Positions 1 to 7,942 of a stretch of DNA of 64,000 nucleotides are shown here, piece by piece. The stretch is from Nitrososphaerota archaeon. GTDB lineage: Archaea; Thermoproteota; Nitrososphaeria; Nitrososphaerales; JACPRH01. The position numbers and the translations under genes are program-made. Below the pieces are notes generated by a model. The model worked only from the letters and a program-made list of their open reading frames with translations. It did not search any database and was not told the DNA's origin. Position 1 is the first letter of the stretch, and each line of letters starts with the position of its first letter. Location of the stretch: positions 1-64,000 of the forward strand of contig JACPRH010000056.1 in assembly GCA_016190055.1 (NCBI GenBank), given 5' to 3'.

Positions 1-288
1 CATCTGGTCTACTCGGATGGAGGCACATGGTATCCTGAGGCATGCAGGACACTGGGATTGGAGCACAGGCTGCATTCAGATTATTCGAAGAGCCTGATGG
101 AACGAGCAAACCAGTACCTGAAGGACAGGATCGAGGAGTTCTACGACTACTATCCCTGCATGAAGAAGGAGTGCAATCTCACCCATGTCAGAAACTGGCT
201 CAACCTCTTCCTCAACATGCACTACGCAAGGAGAAAACACATGAAGTTTGAAGAACTGACTAGATTCATAGGAGATGACACCGTTTAA
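1..288 (+). CDS. IS6-like DDE transposase, 3' end (partial)
   Basis: The frame is open from base 1 and ends at the TAA at 286-288, so only the last 95 or so residues are present. It starts HLVYSDGGTWYPEACRTLG, carrying the second catalytic Asp of a DDE transposase (YSDGG), and continues with SLMERANQYLKDR, whose Glu fits the third catalytic residue, followed by a DDYYPC-like stretch and an NWLNLFLNMHYARR end typical of IS6/IS240-type enzymes. The element would move by cut or copy of its own ends. It ends 66 bases from the stop of the convergent UPF0182 gene. No terminal repeat could be assigned because the left half lies outside the window. Family call is from motif memory, not a search. Confidence 0.8.
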   Translation, partial: HLVYSDGGTWYPEACRTLGLEHRLHSDYSKSLMERANQYLKDRIEEFYDYYPCMKKECNLTHVRNWLNLFLNMHYARRKHMKFEELTRFIGDDTV

Positions 289-353
289 GTTTACAGCGCC
301 AGCTAGAACAGGGAAACTTACATATCTACAGATCCCTTTATCCAATCAGAGCC

Positions 354-3155
354 TTATTTGCCTAAGTCAATGCTGATATAGTGAAGTTCATGGACGCCTT
401 CCACTAGTATTAATACCCCAAAATTCACCTTCGTTCCCTCTGTCCAGCTGATGACTCGAGTTATGTCCGTCGGCTCAACTAATCTATCCAAGAATTGATC
501 CACTAATTCTTGGACACCTTCCCACTGCACCTCATCTACGTATCTAGCCTCACCTTCCTCGAAGGTGAAGATGGGTGATATTGATGTAGGTTTCACGATA
601 TTAAGTCCTTGAGCAGTGAATAAGGACTCGACCTTTTCAAGCCGGTTCTCCCGATCCACTTCAGGCGGAAGAGGTGCAATATCTATTCCACCAAGCTTCG
701 CCAGGTATGCCCTGAACGCCGCTTCAGGCGAATTCCCAAACCCCACGTGATACTCTCCCGTAAATGCGGCGCCGACGACTGCTATTCCACCAAGCTCAGC
801 TACGACTCCTCCAGCGCCCGCTGTGTACACGGGGATGAAGTAGACATCATGATCTCCGACTCTGTACAGGATGTTATCTCCAAGCCGAGGATCTCGAAGC
901 AGTGTCCTAAGGGTCGCGAAGTCAGGATTCCGCTCCAAGGCCTCCACTACCGCTGAAGGCCCCAAGAGCTTCGTCGGCGATTCTAAATCTACTTGATAAA
1001 AGGTTATGCCACCCAGCATTGGGTAATCATTCCGCACAGTCACGTAGCCCGCGAGGTTTCTTCCTGCTGCTCCCCTGAGCTCAAGCCCAAGCAACCCCAG
1101 GTATTCGGGCTCAGTAAAGCCAGGAGGTTGGGCGATTACATAATAAACATCCAAGCCCTGTGGAATCTCCATAAATCTATTCGCATTTATGAAGAGTGAT
1201 GGATCAGTGACGTGGAAGAAATTGAACATCTCCACCCTCCATCTAAGAAGCTCCTCGGGATACCTCATCTGGCTGTGGAGCCAGATAGGGACTTCAGTAG
1301 TGACATAGTCTGAATATACCTGCCTGAAGATATCACTAAAGAAATCCTGTCCAGTGACTATTATCCTAATGTCCCCATCATATGTGTCGATAAGGGCGTA
1401 GCCCACAAGCCGAATCATGGGGTTTCCATCGCTCCACGGAATATTGTGGCCCTCTAATCCGACTATCAAAGGCATCAGCCAAAAGGTGTTGGGTCCATCA
1501 ACCACAGGAAGCATGTCGACCCTCCTGCCTTGAAACTCGTAGATGAAGTAGGGGAACAGGAGCTGCATCCGCTCATATACATCCTGATATCTTATGGCAT
1601 GTATCGTGCTGGTTGGATATGATAGGAGGAAGTTGGGTTCAAACATCCAACTTAAGGGCGGAGGCATATCTACTCCACCCGTGCCGCTGTAGAAGTATCC
1701 TAGGAGCTCATCACTTACTGTCCTCTCGGCAGGATATGCGGCCCATGTATCTTGTAGAAGCCCTCCTTCACCATAGTAGATCTTCCGCTGCTCGAAGAAC
1801 CTACTAGTCTCAGTTATCGTGCCGGCGTGACCATCTAAAAGCAGAAAACCGCTAGGAACATGGGTGTAAACTAGGTGCGAAGTATACCACCTGTCTTCTG
1901 CTCTGACCGTGGTAGGAAGTGTAGGTTTCATCGAAGCGCTCCAGTAAAGGTTCCCATCGAACCTAAGAATATCTGAATCCTGAAAGTCAACATAAGGTAT
2001 AAGCCCAATTTCGGGTCTCAGCTTGGCAAAAGCAGCCTCCCAATCCCATAGCCTGATCTTTCCAAGAAGTTCCCTGTTTTGGGATACGTATTCCTCAACA
2101 CGGGCCGGGGGAACCGGAGAACTGGTGAAGTTATATGGAACGACATTGATCTGATCAAGCTCTGCAAGATACCTGTTTACACCAATCTGCTGAGCCGTAT
2201 ACGGACCTAGCCACTCAACCTTCCTCGCATCAGCAATGCTGTTGTTCACAGCAATTGCGGTAGGTACTATCATCAAAATCAAGATGACGGTTATTACCCG
2301 AAGAGTGACGCTTCGTTTCGGCGGTATGAGAAAAGGCCCAGGGCGAAGCTTGTCATGTAATGCGAAGACAAGCATCACCCCTCCGAAGGCGAACAGACCG
2401 GCGAGCACGTACCTGGTATTGTAGTTGATGAAGGAGGAGAAAAAGAGGTTGAATGCCACCCAGAAGCTTCCAAGGGCGATGAGGCTCTGGAGGGCCACTG
2501 AAGGGAACCTAGTTTGAATACCTCTGACTTGGTTCACGAAGAAGGAACTACCCAGTTTGGCCAACTGGGTCAAACCTACCAGCAGGACGAGTCTCAGGCC
2601 TATCGCGCCCAGTATGGGCGTAATAACTAGAGTCAAAGATGGGATCATGGGAATCACGATGCCTTGAGCGTAGGACATGTCTGAAGGAGGCGTTGTAAAA
2701 GGCAGAGAGAATATCCTCCAAACGTTGTTTAACCCGGGTTCCCAGCCTGCAAACATCCCGCTGACGGTAAATCCTAAGAGGACGTTGCCGAAGAAAATCA
2801 ATCCTATGAGAACTTTTGTAACCTGCCAGAGGAGGAACTTTACAGGGCTAAGTTTGACCCCTGAAAAATCCGCGTCTTCCACGGGGATCCCCTCTTCTGG
2901 GGCGCGACGTTTCAGAGGGATGGAAACTAGTCGTAGTACCCACAGGGTTAGTGAACGGCGGTTCTTGAAGTCTATTCTGAAAAGAGCTATTGGTGAAAGG
3001 ATTAGCCCTGCAAGAATTGAATAGTAGAATGGACGTATAAAGAGATCTCCAAACTCCGTAAGATTAAGCCAAAAGGTAATCAGCAGCCCTGCGATAATGA
3101 CGGCCACAAACAAACTGAGTATTACTACTAGCGCTACACGCATCTTTCTTGGCAC
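354..3155 (-). CDS. UPF0182 family large membrane protein
   Basis: A 933-residue protein with about seven hydrophobic segments in the first 310 residues, then a large presumably extracytoplasmic domain. The segment RYPEELLRWRVEMFNFFHVTDP and the preceding WLMPLIVGLEGHNIPW block match the conserved core of the UPF0182 (COG1615) family known from bacteria and some archaea. Function is unknown. The extracytoplasmic half contains DLYWSASMKPT-type and DGPNTFWLMP blocks seen across the family. ATG start chosen because the hydrophobic first helix follows directly (MPRKMRVALVVILSLF). It stands alone: convergent with the transposase remnant, with AT-rich non-coding DNA upstream. Family assignment is confident; no role is inferred. 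Confidence 0.85.
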   Translation of the reverse strand: MPRKMRVALVVILSLFVAVIIAGLLITFWLNLTEFGDLFIRPFYYSILAGLILSPIALFRIDFKNRRSLTLWVLRLVSIPLKRRAPEEGIPVEDADFSGVKLSPVKFLLWQVTKVLIGLIFFGNVLLGFTVSGMFAGWEPGLNNVWRIFSLPFTTPPSDMSYAQGIVIPMIPSLTLVITPILGAIGLRLVLLVGLTQLAKLGSSFFVNQVRGIQTRFPSVALQSLIALGSFWVAFNLFFSSFINYNTRYVLAGLFAFGGVMLVFALHDKLRPGPFLIPPKRSVTLRVITVILILMIVPTAIAVNNSIADARKVEWLGPYTAQQIGVNRYLAELDQINVVPYNFTSSPVPPARVEEYVSQNRELLGKIRLWDWEAAFAKLRPEIGLIPYVDFQDSDILRFDGNLYWSASMKPTLPTTVRAEDRWYTSHLVYTHVPSGFLLLDGHAGTITETSRFFEQRKIYYGEGGLLQDTWAAYPAERTVSDELLGYFYSGTGGVDMPPPLSWMFEPNFLLSYPTSTIHAIRYQDVYERMQLLFPYFIYEFQGRRVDMLPVVDGPNTFWLMPLIVGLEGHNIPWSDGNPMIRLVGYALIDTYDGDIRIIVTGQDFFSDIFRQVYSDYVTTEVPIWLHSQMRYPEELLRWRVEMFNFFHVTDPSLFINANRFMEIPQGLDVYYVIAQPPGFTEPEYLGLLGLELRGAAGRNLAGYVTVRNDYPMLGGITFYQVDLESPTKLLGPSAVVEALERNPDFATLRTLLRDPRLGDNILYRVGDHDVYFIPVYTAGAGGVVAELGGIAVVGAAFTGEYHVGFGNSPEAAFRAYLAKLGGIDIAPLPPEVDRENRLEKVESLFTAQGLNIVKPTSISPIFTFEEGEARYVDEVQWEGVQELVDQFLDRLVEPTDITRVISWTEGTKVNFGVLILVEGVHELHYISIDLGK

Positions 3156-3250
3156 GGATATGGTTCGAAGTTCCTCGTCGGATGCTATTGGCTAATCACC
3201 TTCTCCTACGTCCCAAGAAATGCGCATGCGATAAGCTTGTTCTTTCAAGA

Positions 3251-3547
3251 TTAGCTTGGAAGTTGACTAAATGATCGCAATGGAGAAATATGAGAACTTC
3301 TACCTTCATTAAACCCGCCATCCATGTTACCTTGCTTCTTTACTGGTAGCCTGTACATCCTTTTAAGTCTACCCCGTGTAGGGAGTGTGGGACAAAACTC
3401 GGTGATTGTTTCTTTAGATTTGATCGGGTCAAGCCGTTTTAGGTTTCTCTTCTTATGCTGTGGCTGATCCGGTTTTGGTAGGTAGATGTCGTATTTTTCC
3501 GTTCTAATAGTGATTGTGAAAATGCATTCACCAGCTGCTTCACCCAT
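3251..3547 (-). CDS. hypothetical ORF in accessory region (doubtful)
   Basis: A 98-codon ORF of basic composition (KPDQPQHKKRNLKRL) with no recognisable domain. It shares the short peptide TEFCPT with the ORF at 3721-3969 on the other strand, because both read through copies of the same inverted repeat (3385-3400 and 3787-3802) in the same frame. That shared frame is the only argument that it is or was coding. It lies in low-density DNA between the UPF0182 gene and tRNA-Ser, so it may equally be decayed mobile-element sequence. Confidence 0.25.
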   Translation of the reverse strand: MGEAAGECIFTITIRTEKYDIYLPKPDQPQHKKRNLKRLDPIKSKETITEFCPTLPTRGRLKRMYRLPVKKQGNMDGGFNEGRSSHISPLRSFSQLPS

Positions 3548-3802
3548 AGTGACATGGCCGCTTTATTTCTGCAAGAGTTAGGATGCTGTTAGATAGTGTC
3601 GTTAACTCCATAGTAACAATCTACGACCAGCTATCACATTACGTTCCGAGATAACAGTAGAAAACAGGCTACTACTCAGCTATGCCACTGCGAACCCAAT
3701 GAGTGATAGGCTGACAATGATTGGCGCTCACCCCAACAGGGAATTGGCGGGCTCCAGTCTACCTTAATCAATCAGAGAAAAACAGTGAGTTTTGTCCCAC
3801 AC
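3385..3802. repeat. inverted repeat pair, 16-bp identical cores about 400 bp apart
   Basis: The 16-mer GTGTGGGACAAAACTC at 3385-3400 occurs as its exact reverse complement at 3787-3802. Weaker similarity continues for roughly 18 further bases inward (both copies lead to a TTTCT..GATT stretch). Flanks on the outer sides differ. The pair brackets a non-conserved interval and sits close to an apparent tRNA-Ser integration site, so it could be the ends of a small non-autonomous element or two inverted copies of a gene fragment. Confidence 0.55.
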
Positions 3803-3969
3803 CCGATCGAGTATATGGTATTGGCCCGAACAAGCAAATTGTTGCAACGGCGCTATGCTCTTCACCCCGAGAAATACAATCACAATTCGTGTTTAATGCG
3901 TGGGCAGAGACAGAATTTTTCGAGTTTGACTTCATGAAGCTCAGAAAGCGGGGAAAAGTGAAGGACTAG
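3721..3969 (+). CDS. hypothetical ORF in accessory region (doubtful)
   Basis: 82 codons, TTG start, no recognised domain. It carries NSEFCPTP, which parallels TEFCPT in the oppositely oriented ORF at 3251-3547 through the inverted repeat. The C-terminal FFEFDFMKLRKRGKVKD is basic. The region has no clear promoter or Shine-Dalgarno. It could be a fragment of a mobile-element protein or chance coding capacity. Confidence 0.25.
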   Translation: MALTPTGNWRAPVYLNQSEKNSEFCPTPDRVYGIGPNKQIVATALCSSPREIQSQFVFNAWAETEFFEFDFMKLRKRGKVKD

Positions 3970-4149
3970 TCTAACACGGTATCACTGGATATGGCTGCGC
4001 GACGCCAAGATGATCTTGAATTATTAATCATGTTGAAGAGCGACCTTGTGCAGTAAAGGGCCTTTAGGTTTGCTTTCTCGTTAGCTTTTACCCACTGTCC
4101 AGCGCATAAGACATGACGCTTATAATCGACTCTATACGTAGATGCACGT

Positions 4150-4425
4150 ATGAAGGCTAAGGTTACTCGGTTAGTGGATAAGGATACGGTAGAGAAAGCT
4201 AAGAGTATCGGCATTAATCTAAGTCAGTTTCTCGAACATAACCTGAAACGAGCAATAAAGACGTTAGAAGAGCCTGAAAACACCTCTTCCTCTGCTCAAT
4301 CCTCTAAGATAGAGAGTTCTGATAATAATAGTTGGCGCGGGGGGTGGGATTCGAACCCACGAGACCTTTCGGTCACAGACTTAGCAGGCCTGCGCCCTAC
4401 CAGGCTAGGCGACCCCCGCGCGTAG
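4150..4425 (+). CDS. CcdA-like antitoxin-type ORF reading through tRNA-Ser antisense
   Basis: The first 45 residues (MKAKVTRLVDKDTVEKAKSIG followed by NLSQFLEHNLKRAI) look like a CcdA/ribbon-helix-helix antitoxin: a beta strand with alternating basic residues, then two helices. A Ser/Glu-rich linker follows, and from about residue 62 the frame reads the complement of tRNA-Ser, giving WRGGWDSNPRDLSV, a phrase that recurs in archaeal ORFs overlapping tRNA genes. The N-terminal half is plausibly a real DNA-binding antitoxin; the C-terminal part is tRNA-derived and probably reflects insertion of an element at the 3' end of the tRNA. No partner toxin is recognisable beside it. TATA-like sequence is not obvious. 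Real translation of the tail is unproven. Confidence 0.5.
   Translation: MKAKVTRLVDKDTVEKAKSIGINLSQFLEHNLKRAIKTLEEPENTSSSAQSSKIESSDNNSWRGGWDSNPRDLSVTDLAGLRPTRLGDPRA
4336..4419 (-). tRNA. tRNA-Ser(GCU)
   Basis: Reading the minus strand from 4419: acceptor GCGGGGG pairs with CCCCCGC near 4337, D arm GCCTAGCCTGGTAGGGC, anticodon stem CAGGC/GTCTG enclosing loop CTGCTAA (anticodon GCT), a long variable arm of the ACCGAAAGGT type expected for class II tRNA-Ser, T arm GTGGG-TTCGAAT-CCCAC and discriminator G. CCA is not encoded. It lies about 90 bases downstream of the SRP RNA gene on the same strand, so both may be one transcript. The 3' end is overlapped on the other strand by an antitoxin-like ORF. 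Confidence 0.95.
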
Positions 4426-4511
4426 GCCTTCCTTGTGTCTAGCCGGAGATTGGGGAGCCTGATTCTTAGGCTTTAAAGCCTTCCTCTCTGTTTAGCCAAT
4501 TAAGTAGGAGG

Positions 4512-4830
4512 GTGGTGACAGATCCGCCGGCGTTCGCGTCCCCACCAGACCTCATTCCCGGCTCCGCCCAGTCGGCCACGGAGACGCGGCAGCGTGGATG
4601 CCCCACCTTAGAGCTGCTCCCTCCCGGACCTAGCTCGATTCGGCGGTTGAAAGTCGAAATCTCCCCTTCGAGAGACCCGCTTCTTGCGACCACCCATCGC
4701 GGCGCGGCTTCACACCTATGGAACCGGTGAGTATCCAACCGGAACGTTTTACCCGACAGTTACTGACCCCTGCGTATAGCCGATTTCAGGATGGGGGACG
4801 GCTAACCCCCCGGCCCTACCTGCCACCGTT
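4512..4830 (-). ncRNA. SRP (7S) RNA
   Basis: On the minus strand this reads as an archaeal signal recognition particle RNA. The helix 8 signature GGTCCGGGAGGGAGCAGC (plus 4606-4631) with its GNRA-type tetraloop is the SRP54 binding site. The 5' part GGGCCGGGGGGTTAGCCGTC followed by a complementary CGGCTATACGCAGGGG is the Alu-domain helices 3/4 arrangement. The 5' GGTGGCAG (4820-4827) pairs with CTGTCACC (4514-4521), forming archaeal helix 1, which sets the ends to within a few bases. Length about 320 nt is normal. The RNA scaffolds SRP19 and SRP54 for co-translational targeting. Confidence 0.9.
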
Positions 4831-4849
4831 TGCAGCTACGGATACGCCC

Positions 4850-4861
4850 GCTATATTTGCT
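4850..4861 (-). promoter_or_regulatory. TATA box for SRP RNA
   Basis: Minus-strand GCAAATATAGC lies about 25 bases upstream of the SRP RNA 5' end inferred from helix 1, the normal archaeal TATA-to-start distance. Confidence 0.55.
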
Positions 4862-5231
4862 TGGTGCCAACCTAACCTCCAAACGCTACAGCCAATCTAC
4901 AAGCAGAAATCTAGCTGATTACACAAGCTCTGCAACCCAGAACAGCACTACAAGCAATTCCAACAAACTTTTCAGCCAAAAACTTCGGGGATAATCTTGC
5001 AACCAGAACAAGCGCTTTTGGCAAGCGTTGCAAACCCAGAGCTTCAATCCAAGCATATCCATTAGGTTAATAGCTTGATTCTTATGCCTATTTCATTGCT
5101 TTATAACCTCCCCCCCTAGGCCGAGGCAAGCCAGCGTAATAGTATACACCGTGAAGGAATACAAGTATTGCAGAGCATCCAATATTCAACAGCAGGATAT
5201 ATGGGTAATCCTGTAAAGTACGTCATATATT
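4862..5231. other. gene-free interval between SRP RNA promoter and ttuA
   Basis: No ORF or RNA gene is recognised. The stretch 4928-5050 contains three loosely repeated blocks around GCAACC(C)AGAACA (near 4931, 4998 and 5024), each next to an AAGC-rich tail, and an AT-rich stretch towards 5230. The two genes bordering it point away from each other only in part (SRP RNA leaves leftward, ttuA ends here), so this is upstream of SRP RNA and downstream of ttuA. Confidence 0.4.
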
Positions 5232-6182
5232 CTATAGTTTGGAGCTGCGGTTGTTCTGTATTGTTTCGATGATGCGGCAGACTGAGCACAGCTTATCCGA
5301 CGCAGGTCGCCCACACCTATTACACCTCACGCTTCTTCTATCTGACGACTTCTCTTCTCCTCTGCCTGACAGCATCTTCATAGCGGTTTTGTAGGTGCTG
5401 TGCTTGACGCCGGGGTGCCGTCTCTCCAAACGGTTCAGAAACTCCCTGATCTCGGTTCTAACCCCCTCATCCATATAGGGGCACGGCTCAGTCTGAAACG
5501 GAATACCAGAGAGAAAAGCGTAGAACGCAATCTCCTCCTCATAAATCTCAACAAACGGCTTCACCCTACGCGGAAGACCAATACTGGGCTCCAAACCCGG
5601 ATACAGAAACTCCAACCTACCCACATCCCCGCTCGTCAAGTTGATGAAGTAGGTCTGCAGAAAATCATCAAGATTATGCGCAGTCGCAACCACCGTGGCA
5701 CCAACCTGCTCAGCCGCCAAATCAATCGCTCTACGCCTAAGAATCCCACACACCGTACAGGCCGATATACTCCTGTCAGGCCAAGCATCCAACGCCCTGT
5801 TCAAAGTGAAGCCGAAGAGAGACTCAAAGGAAACCACATGAAAAGGCACATCGCGCTTCGCAGCCTCGCTCCGCGCCAGCTCCACAGCTTCGCCGCGGTA
5901 CCCCTCAATACCCTCATCCACCGTGACCGCTACAATCTTCTCCCCATGCGCCTGCGTCAGCTTGCTGAGAATGTCAAGCAGGCTTAAGCTGTCCTTCCCC
6001 CCAGACACAGCGACTGCAACTGTGTCGCCGTGCTTCAGCATCTTGTATTGGGAGATTGTGCGGCGAGTCTTCTCTTCAAGCGAGTCTCTAAAGCAGCTTC
6101 TACACAGCTGCTCCCCGGAGTAGAGTCGGTGATAGACCGATTCTCCCCCGCAAAAACCGCATTTCTGCCGACCCGTCGTCAT
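5232..6182 (-). CDS. ttuA: tRNA 2-thiolation enzyme, TtuA/NcsA (CTU1) family
   Basis: ATP-dependent tRNA sulfurtransferase of 316 residues. N-terminal zinc ribbon (C8-x2-C11 and C27-x2-C30), PP-loop SGGKDS at 60-65 that adenylates the uridine, a TVCG cysteine motif near 142-145 for the iron-sulfur or thiol-transfer site, the HNLDDFLQTYFINL motif, and a C-terminal zinc ribbon RCNRCG...LCSVC. These are the hallmarks of the TtuA/NcsA branch that thiolates U54 or U34 in tRNA using a ubiquitin-like sulfur carrier. Which position is modified cannot be told from sequence. It is divergent from the site-2 protease gene with about 50 bases between starts; CCATATAAGG at 6217-6226 (read on the minus strand) is a likely TATA box. 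Confidence 0.85.
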   Translation of the reverse strand: MTTGRQKCGFCGGESVYHRLYSGEQLCRSCFRDSLEEKTRRTISQYKMLKHGDTVAVAVSGGKDSLSLLDILSKLTQAHGEKIVAVTVDEGIEGYRGEAVELARSEAAKRDVPFHVVSFESLFGFTLNRALDAWPDRSISACTVCGILRRRAIDLAAEQVGATVVATAHNLDDFLQTYFINLTSGDVGRLEFLYPGLEPSIGLPRRVKPFVEIYEEEIAFYAFLSGIPFQTEPCPYMDEGVRTEIREFLNRLERRHPGVKHSTYKTAMKMLSGRGEEKSSDRRSVRCNRCGRPASDKLCSVCRIIETIQNNRSSKL

Positions 6183-6232
6183 GGAACCAGTATCTTTTTA
6201 CGTTGATTATTCGAGGCCTTATATGGATATCA

Positions 6233-7525
6233 GTGAGTGACGAAGAAGCGAAAAAAGAACCGAGCGTAACCGACGCCGAAAAAGAAGAGGAAGAAAAGAA
6301 GAAGGAAGCGGCTGAAGAAGCTAAAACCGTTTCATTCCAGTTCCCGTTCATTCTTCTAAAAACTAAACGCGGCCTCAACCTAATGGATAGGCTGGCAGCA
6401 TCACGCTTTACCAAGCACTTCGGCTCGATCTCCCTCTATCTCTTCCCAATAGTAGGCGCAATCGGCTTCACGCTAGTCCTAATCTCAGTCTCACTCACAC
6501 TATCAAACGCGTCTGTAAGAAACTTCATGACAAGCTCCGGCCCACTAGTTAACCTACTTATCCCCGGGCTCAACCCATATGTACCGCTCGTCTACGGCTG
6601 GATCGCCCTAATCGTCGCAATGGTAGTTCACGAAGGCTCACACGGAGTCATCGCCCGCTACTTCAAATTCCGCGTCAAAACAAGCGGACTCATCTTCTTC
6701 ACCGTCGTCCTAGTAGGCGCCTTCGTAGACATCGACGAGGGAGAACTGAAGAAGGCACCAGCCCGAAAAACCAGCAGAGTAATGGCAGGAGGCCCAATGA
6801 GCAACTTCATCGTCGGAGTAGCCACCCTCGCAATCCTAATGCTAGTAGTAAGCAGCATGACCCCCATAGGCGACGGAATAGGCGTAACCGGCATCTACGA
6901 AGACTCCCCAGCTAACAAAGCCGGCATCCAACCCTCAGACATGCTTCTCGCAATCAACGGAACCAAAGTCACAGGCATAGAGGACGCGAACACCACGCTC
7001 TCCCACCTTAAACCGGGAGACAGAGTCACCCTGACAATCCTCCACGACGGACGTCAAGAGGAGAAAAGCGTCACCCTAGCGCAGAACGAGAACACATCCC
7101 GCGCATTCATCGGCTTCGTAGGATTAGACTCAGCCACAATCAAATCCACGTTAGACCGATACAGGACACCCACCCTAATGTCACCGCTCCTCTACTTCTT
7201 CCTACCCACCTTCGCCTCAGGCCAATACCAAGTACCATACTCAGACATGATGCACAGCTTCTACACCTCACCTCTCGGAGGATCCACCTACATTATCGCA
7301 AATCTCCTATTCTGGCTATGGTTCGTCAACTTCAACCTAGCCATCTTCAACGCCCTACCACTCTACCCACTCGACGGCGGACAAGCAGTAAGAGCAGCCC
7401 TAACCTCATACGGAGCAAGCAAAGGCTGGAAAGAAAACACAGCAAAACGAATAGTCACAGTAATCTCCCTAGCAATAGTCGCCCTAATCGTATCCGTAAT
7501 AGCAGGCCCCTACCTAATCAGATAA
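6233..7525 (+). CDS. site-2 protease family (M50) membrane metalloprotease with PDZ domain
   Basis: Intramembrane zinc protease. The catalytic HEGSH (H133, E134, H137 counted from the GTG at 6233) lies in a transmembrane helix; a PDZ domain follows (roughly residues 205-290, GIYEDSPANKAGIQPSDMLL), and the third metal ligand motif NALPLYPLDGGQ lies in a later helix. The N-terminus is a charged Glu/Lys-rich cytoplasmic tail before the first helices. I prefer GTG 6233 to the upstream TTG 6203 because the latter would sit on the shared promoter. Likely roles are regulated intramembrane proteolysis or membrane quality control. Third codon positions are strongly A/C biased. Confidence 0.9.
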   Translation: MSDEEAKKEPSVTDAEKEEEEKKKEAAEEAKTVSFQFPFILLKTKRGLNLMDRLAASRFTKHFGSISLYLFPIVGAIGFTLVLISVSLTLSNASVRNFMTSSGPLVNLLIPGLNPYVPLVYGWIALIVAMVVHEGSHGVIARYFKFRVKTSGLIFFTVVLVGAFVDIDEGELKKAPARKTSRVMAGGPMSNFIVGVATLAILMLVVSSMTPIGDGIGVTGIYEDSPANKAGIQPSDMLLAINGTKVTGIEDANTTLSHLKPGDRVTLTILHDGRQEEKSVTLAQNENTSRAFIGFVGLDSATIKSTLDRYRTPTLMSPLLYFFLPTFASGQYQVPYSDMMHSFYTSPLGGSTYIIANLLFWLWFVNFNLAIFNALPLYPLDGGQAVRAALTSYGASKGWKENTAKRIVTVISLAIVALIVSVIAGPYLIR

Positions 7526-7603
7526 ATAGATAGACAGACAGACAAGCCGAAACAAGAGACAGATAGGTAGGCTAATACGTAGCCCCGCTAAACATCAGAG
7601 TCG

Positions 7604-7942
7604 ATGAACCACAGCGGCGAAGGACGCATAATCCTGTCCACCTACCCTGATCACGAATCAGCTAAGAACTTCGCTCGACAGGTCGTAGAGTCACGTTTAG
7701 CCGCCTGCGTGAACCTTGTGAAGATAGAGTCACTCTACACTTGGAAAGGCAAGCTAGAAGATACAGACGAATATCTCGCGATCTTCAAGACGAGTCTGGA
7801 GGCGGTGGAGAAGCTGAAAGAGGCTATTCGAAACCAGCACCCGTACGAGGTGCCTGAAATAATCGAAATCGAACCTCAAGACATCAGCAAAAGCTACCTA
7901 GACTGGCTGAAGACCTCTACCGTCGTCCCTCACTCGACGTGA
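7604..7942 (+). CDS. cutA: CutA1 family protein
   Basis: 112 residues, the usual CutA length. Conserved blocks ESRLAACVNLV, SLYTWKGK and HPYEVPEIIEI are those of the trimeric CutA1 ferredoxin-like fold linked to divalent cation tolerance; the true role is unsettled. ATG start with no clear Shine-Dalgarno. Its last 26 bases overlap the 3' end of the convergent pelA gene, so the two transcripts are antisense at their ends. Tetranucleotide-like repeats (GATAGACAGACAGACA) separate it from the upstream protease gene. Confidence 0.9.
   Translation: MNHSGEGRIILSTYPDHESAKNFARQVVESRLAACVNLVKIESLYTWKGKLEDTDEYLAIFKTSLEAVEKLKEAIRNQHPYEVPEIIEIEPQDISKSYLDWLKTSTVVPHST

Noticed and set aside
4466-4738. ORFs of 72-90 codons on both strands over the SRP RNA
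   Set aside because: They coincide with the structured RNA gene and show no protein-like composition beyond its GC-rich helices.
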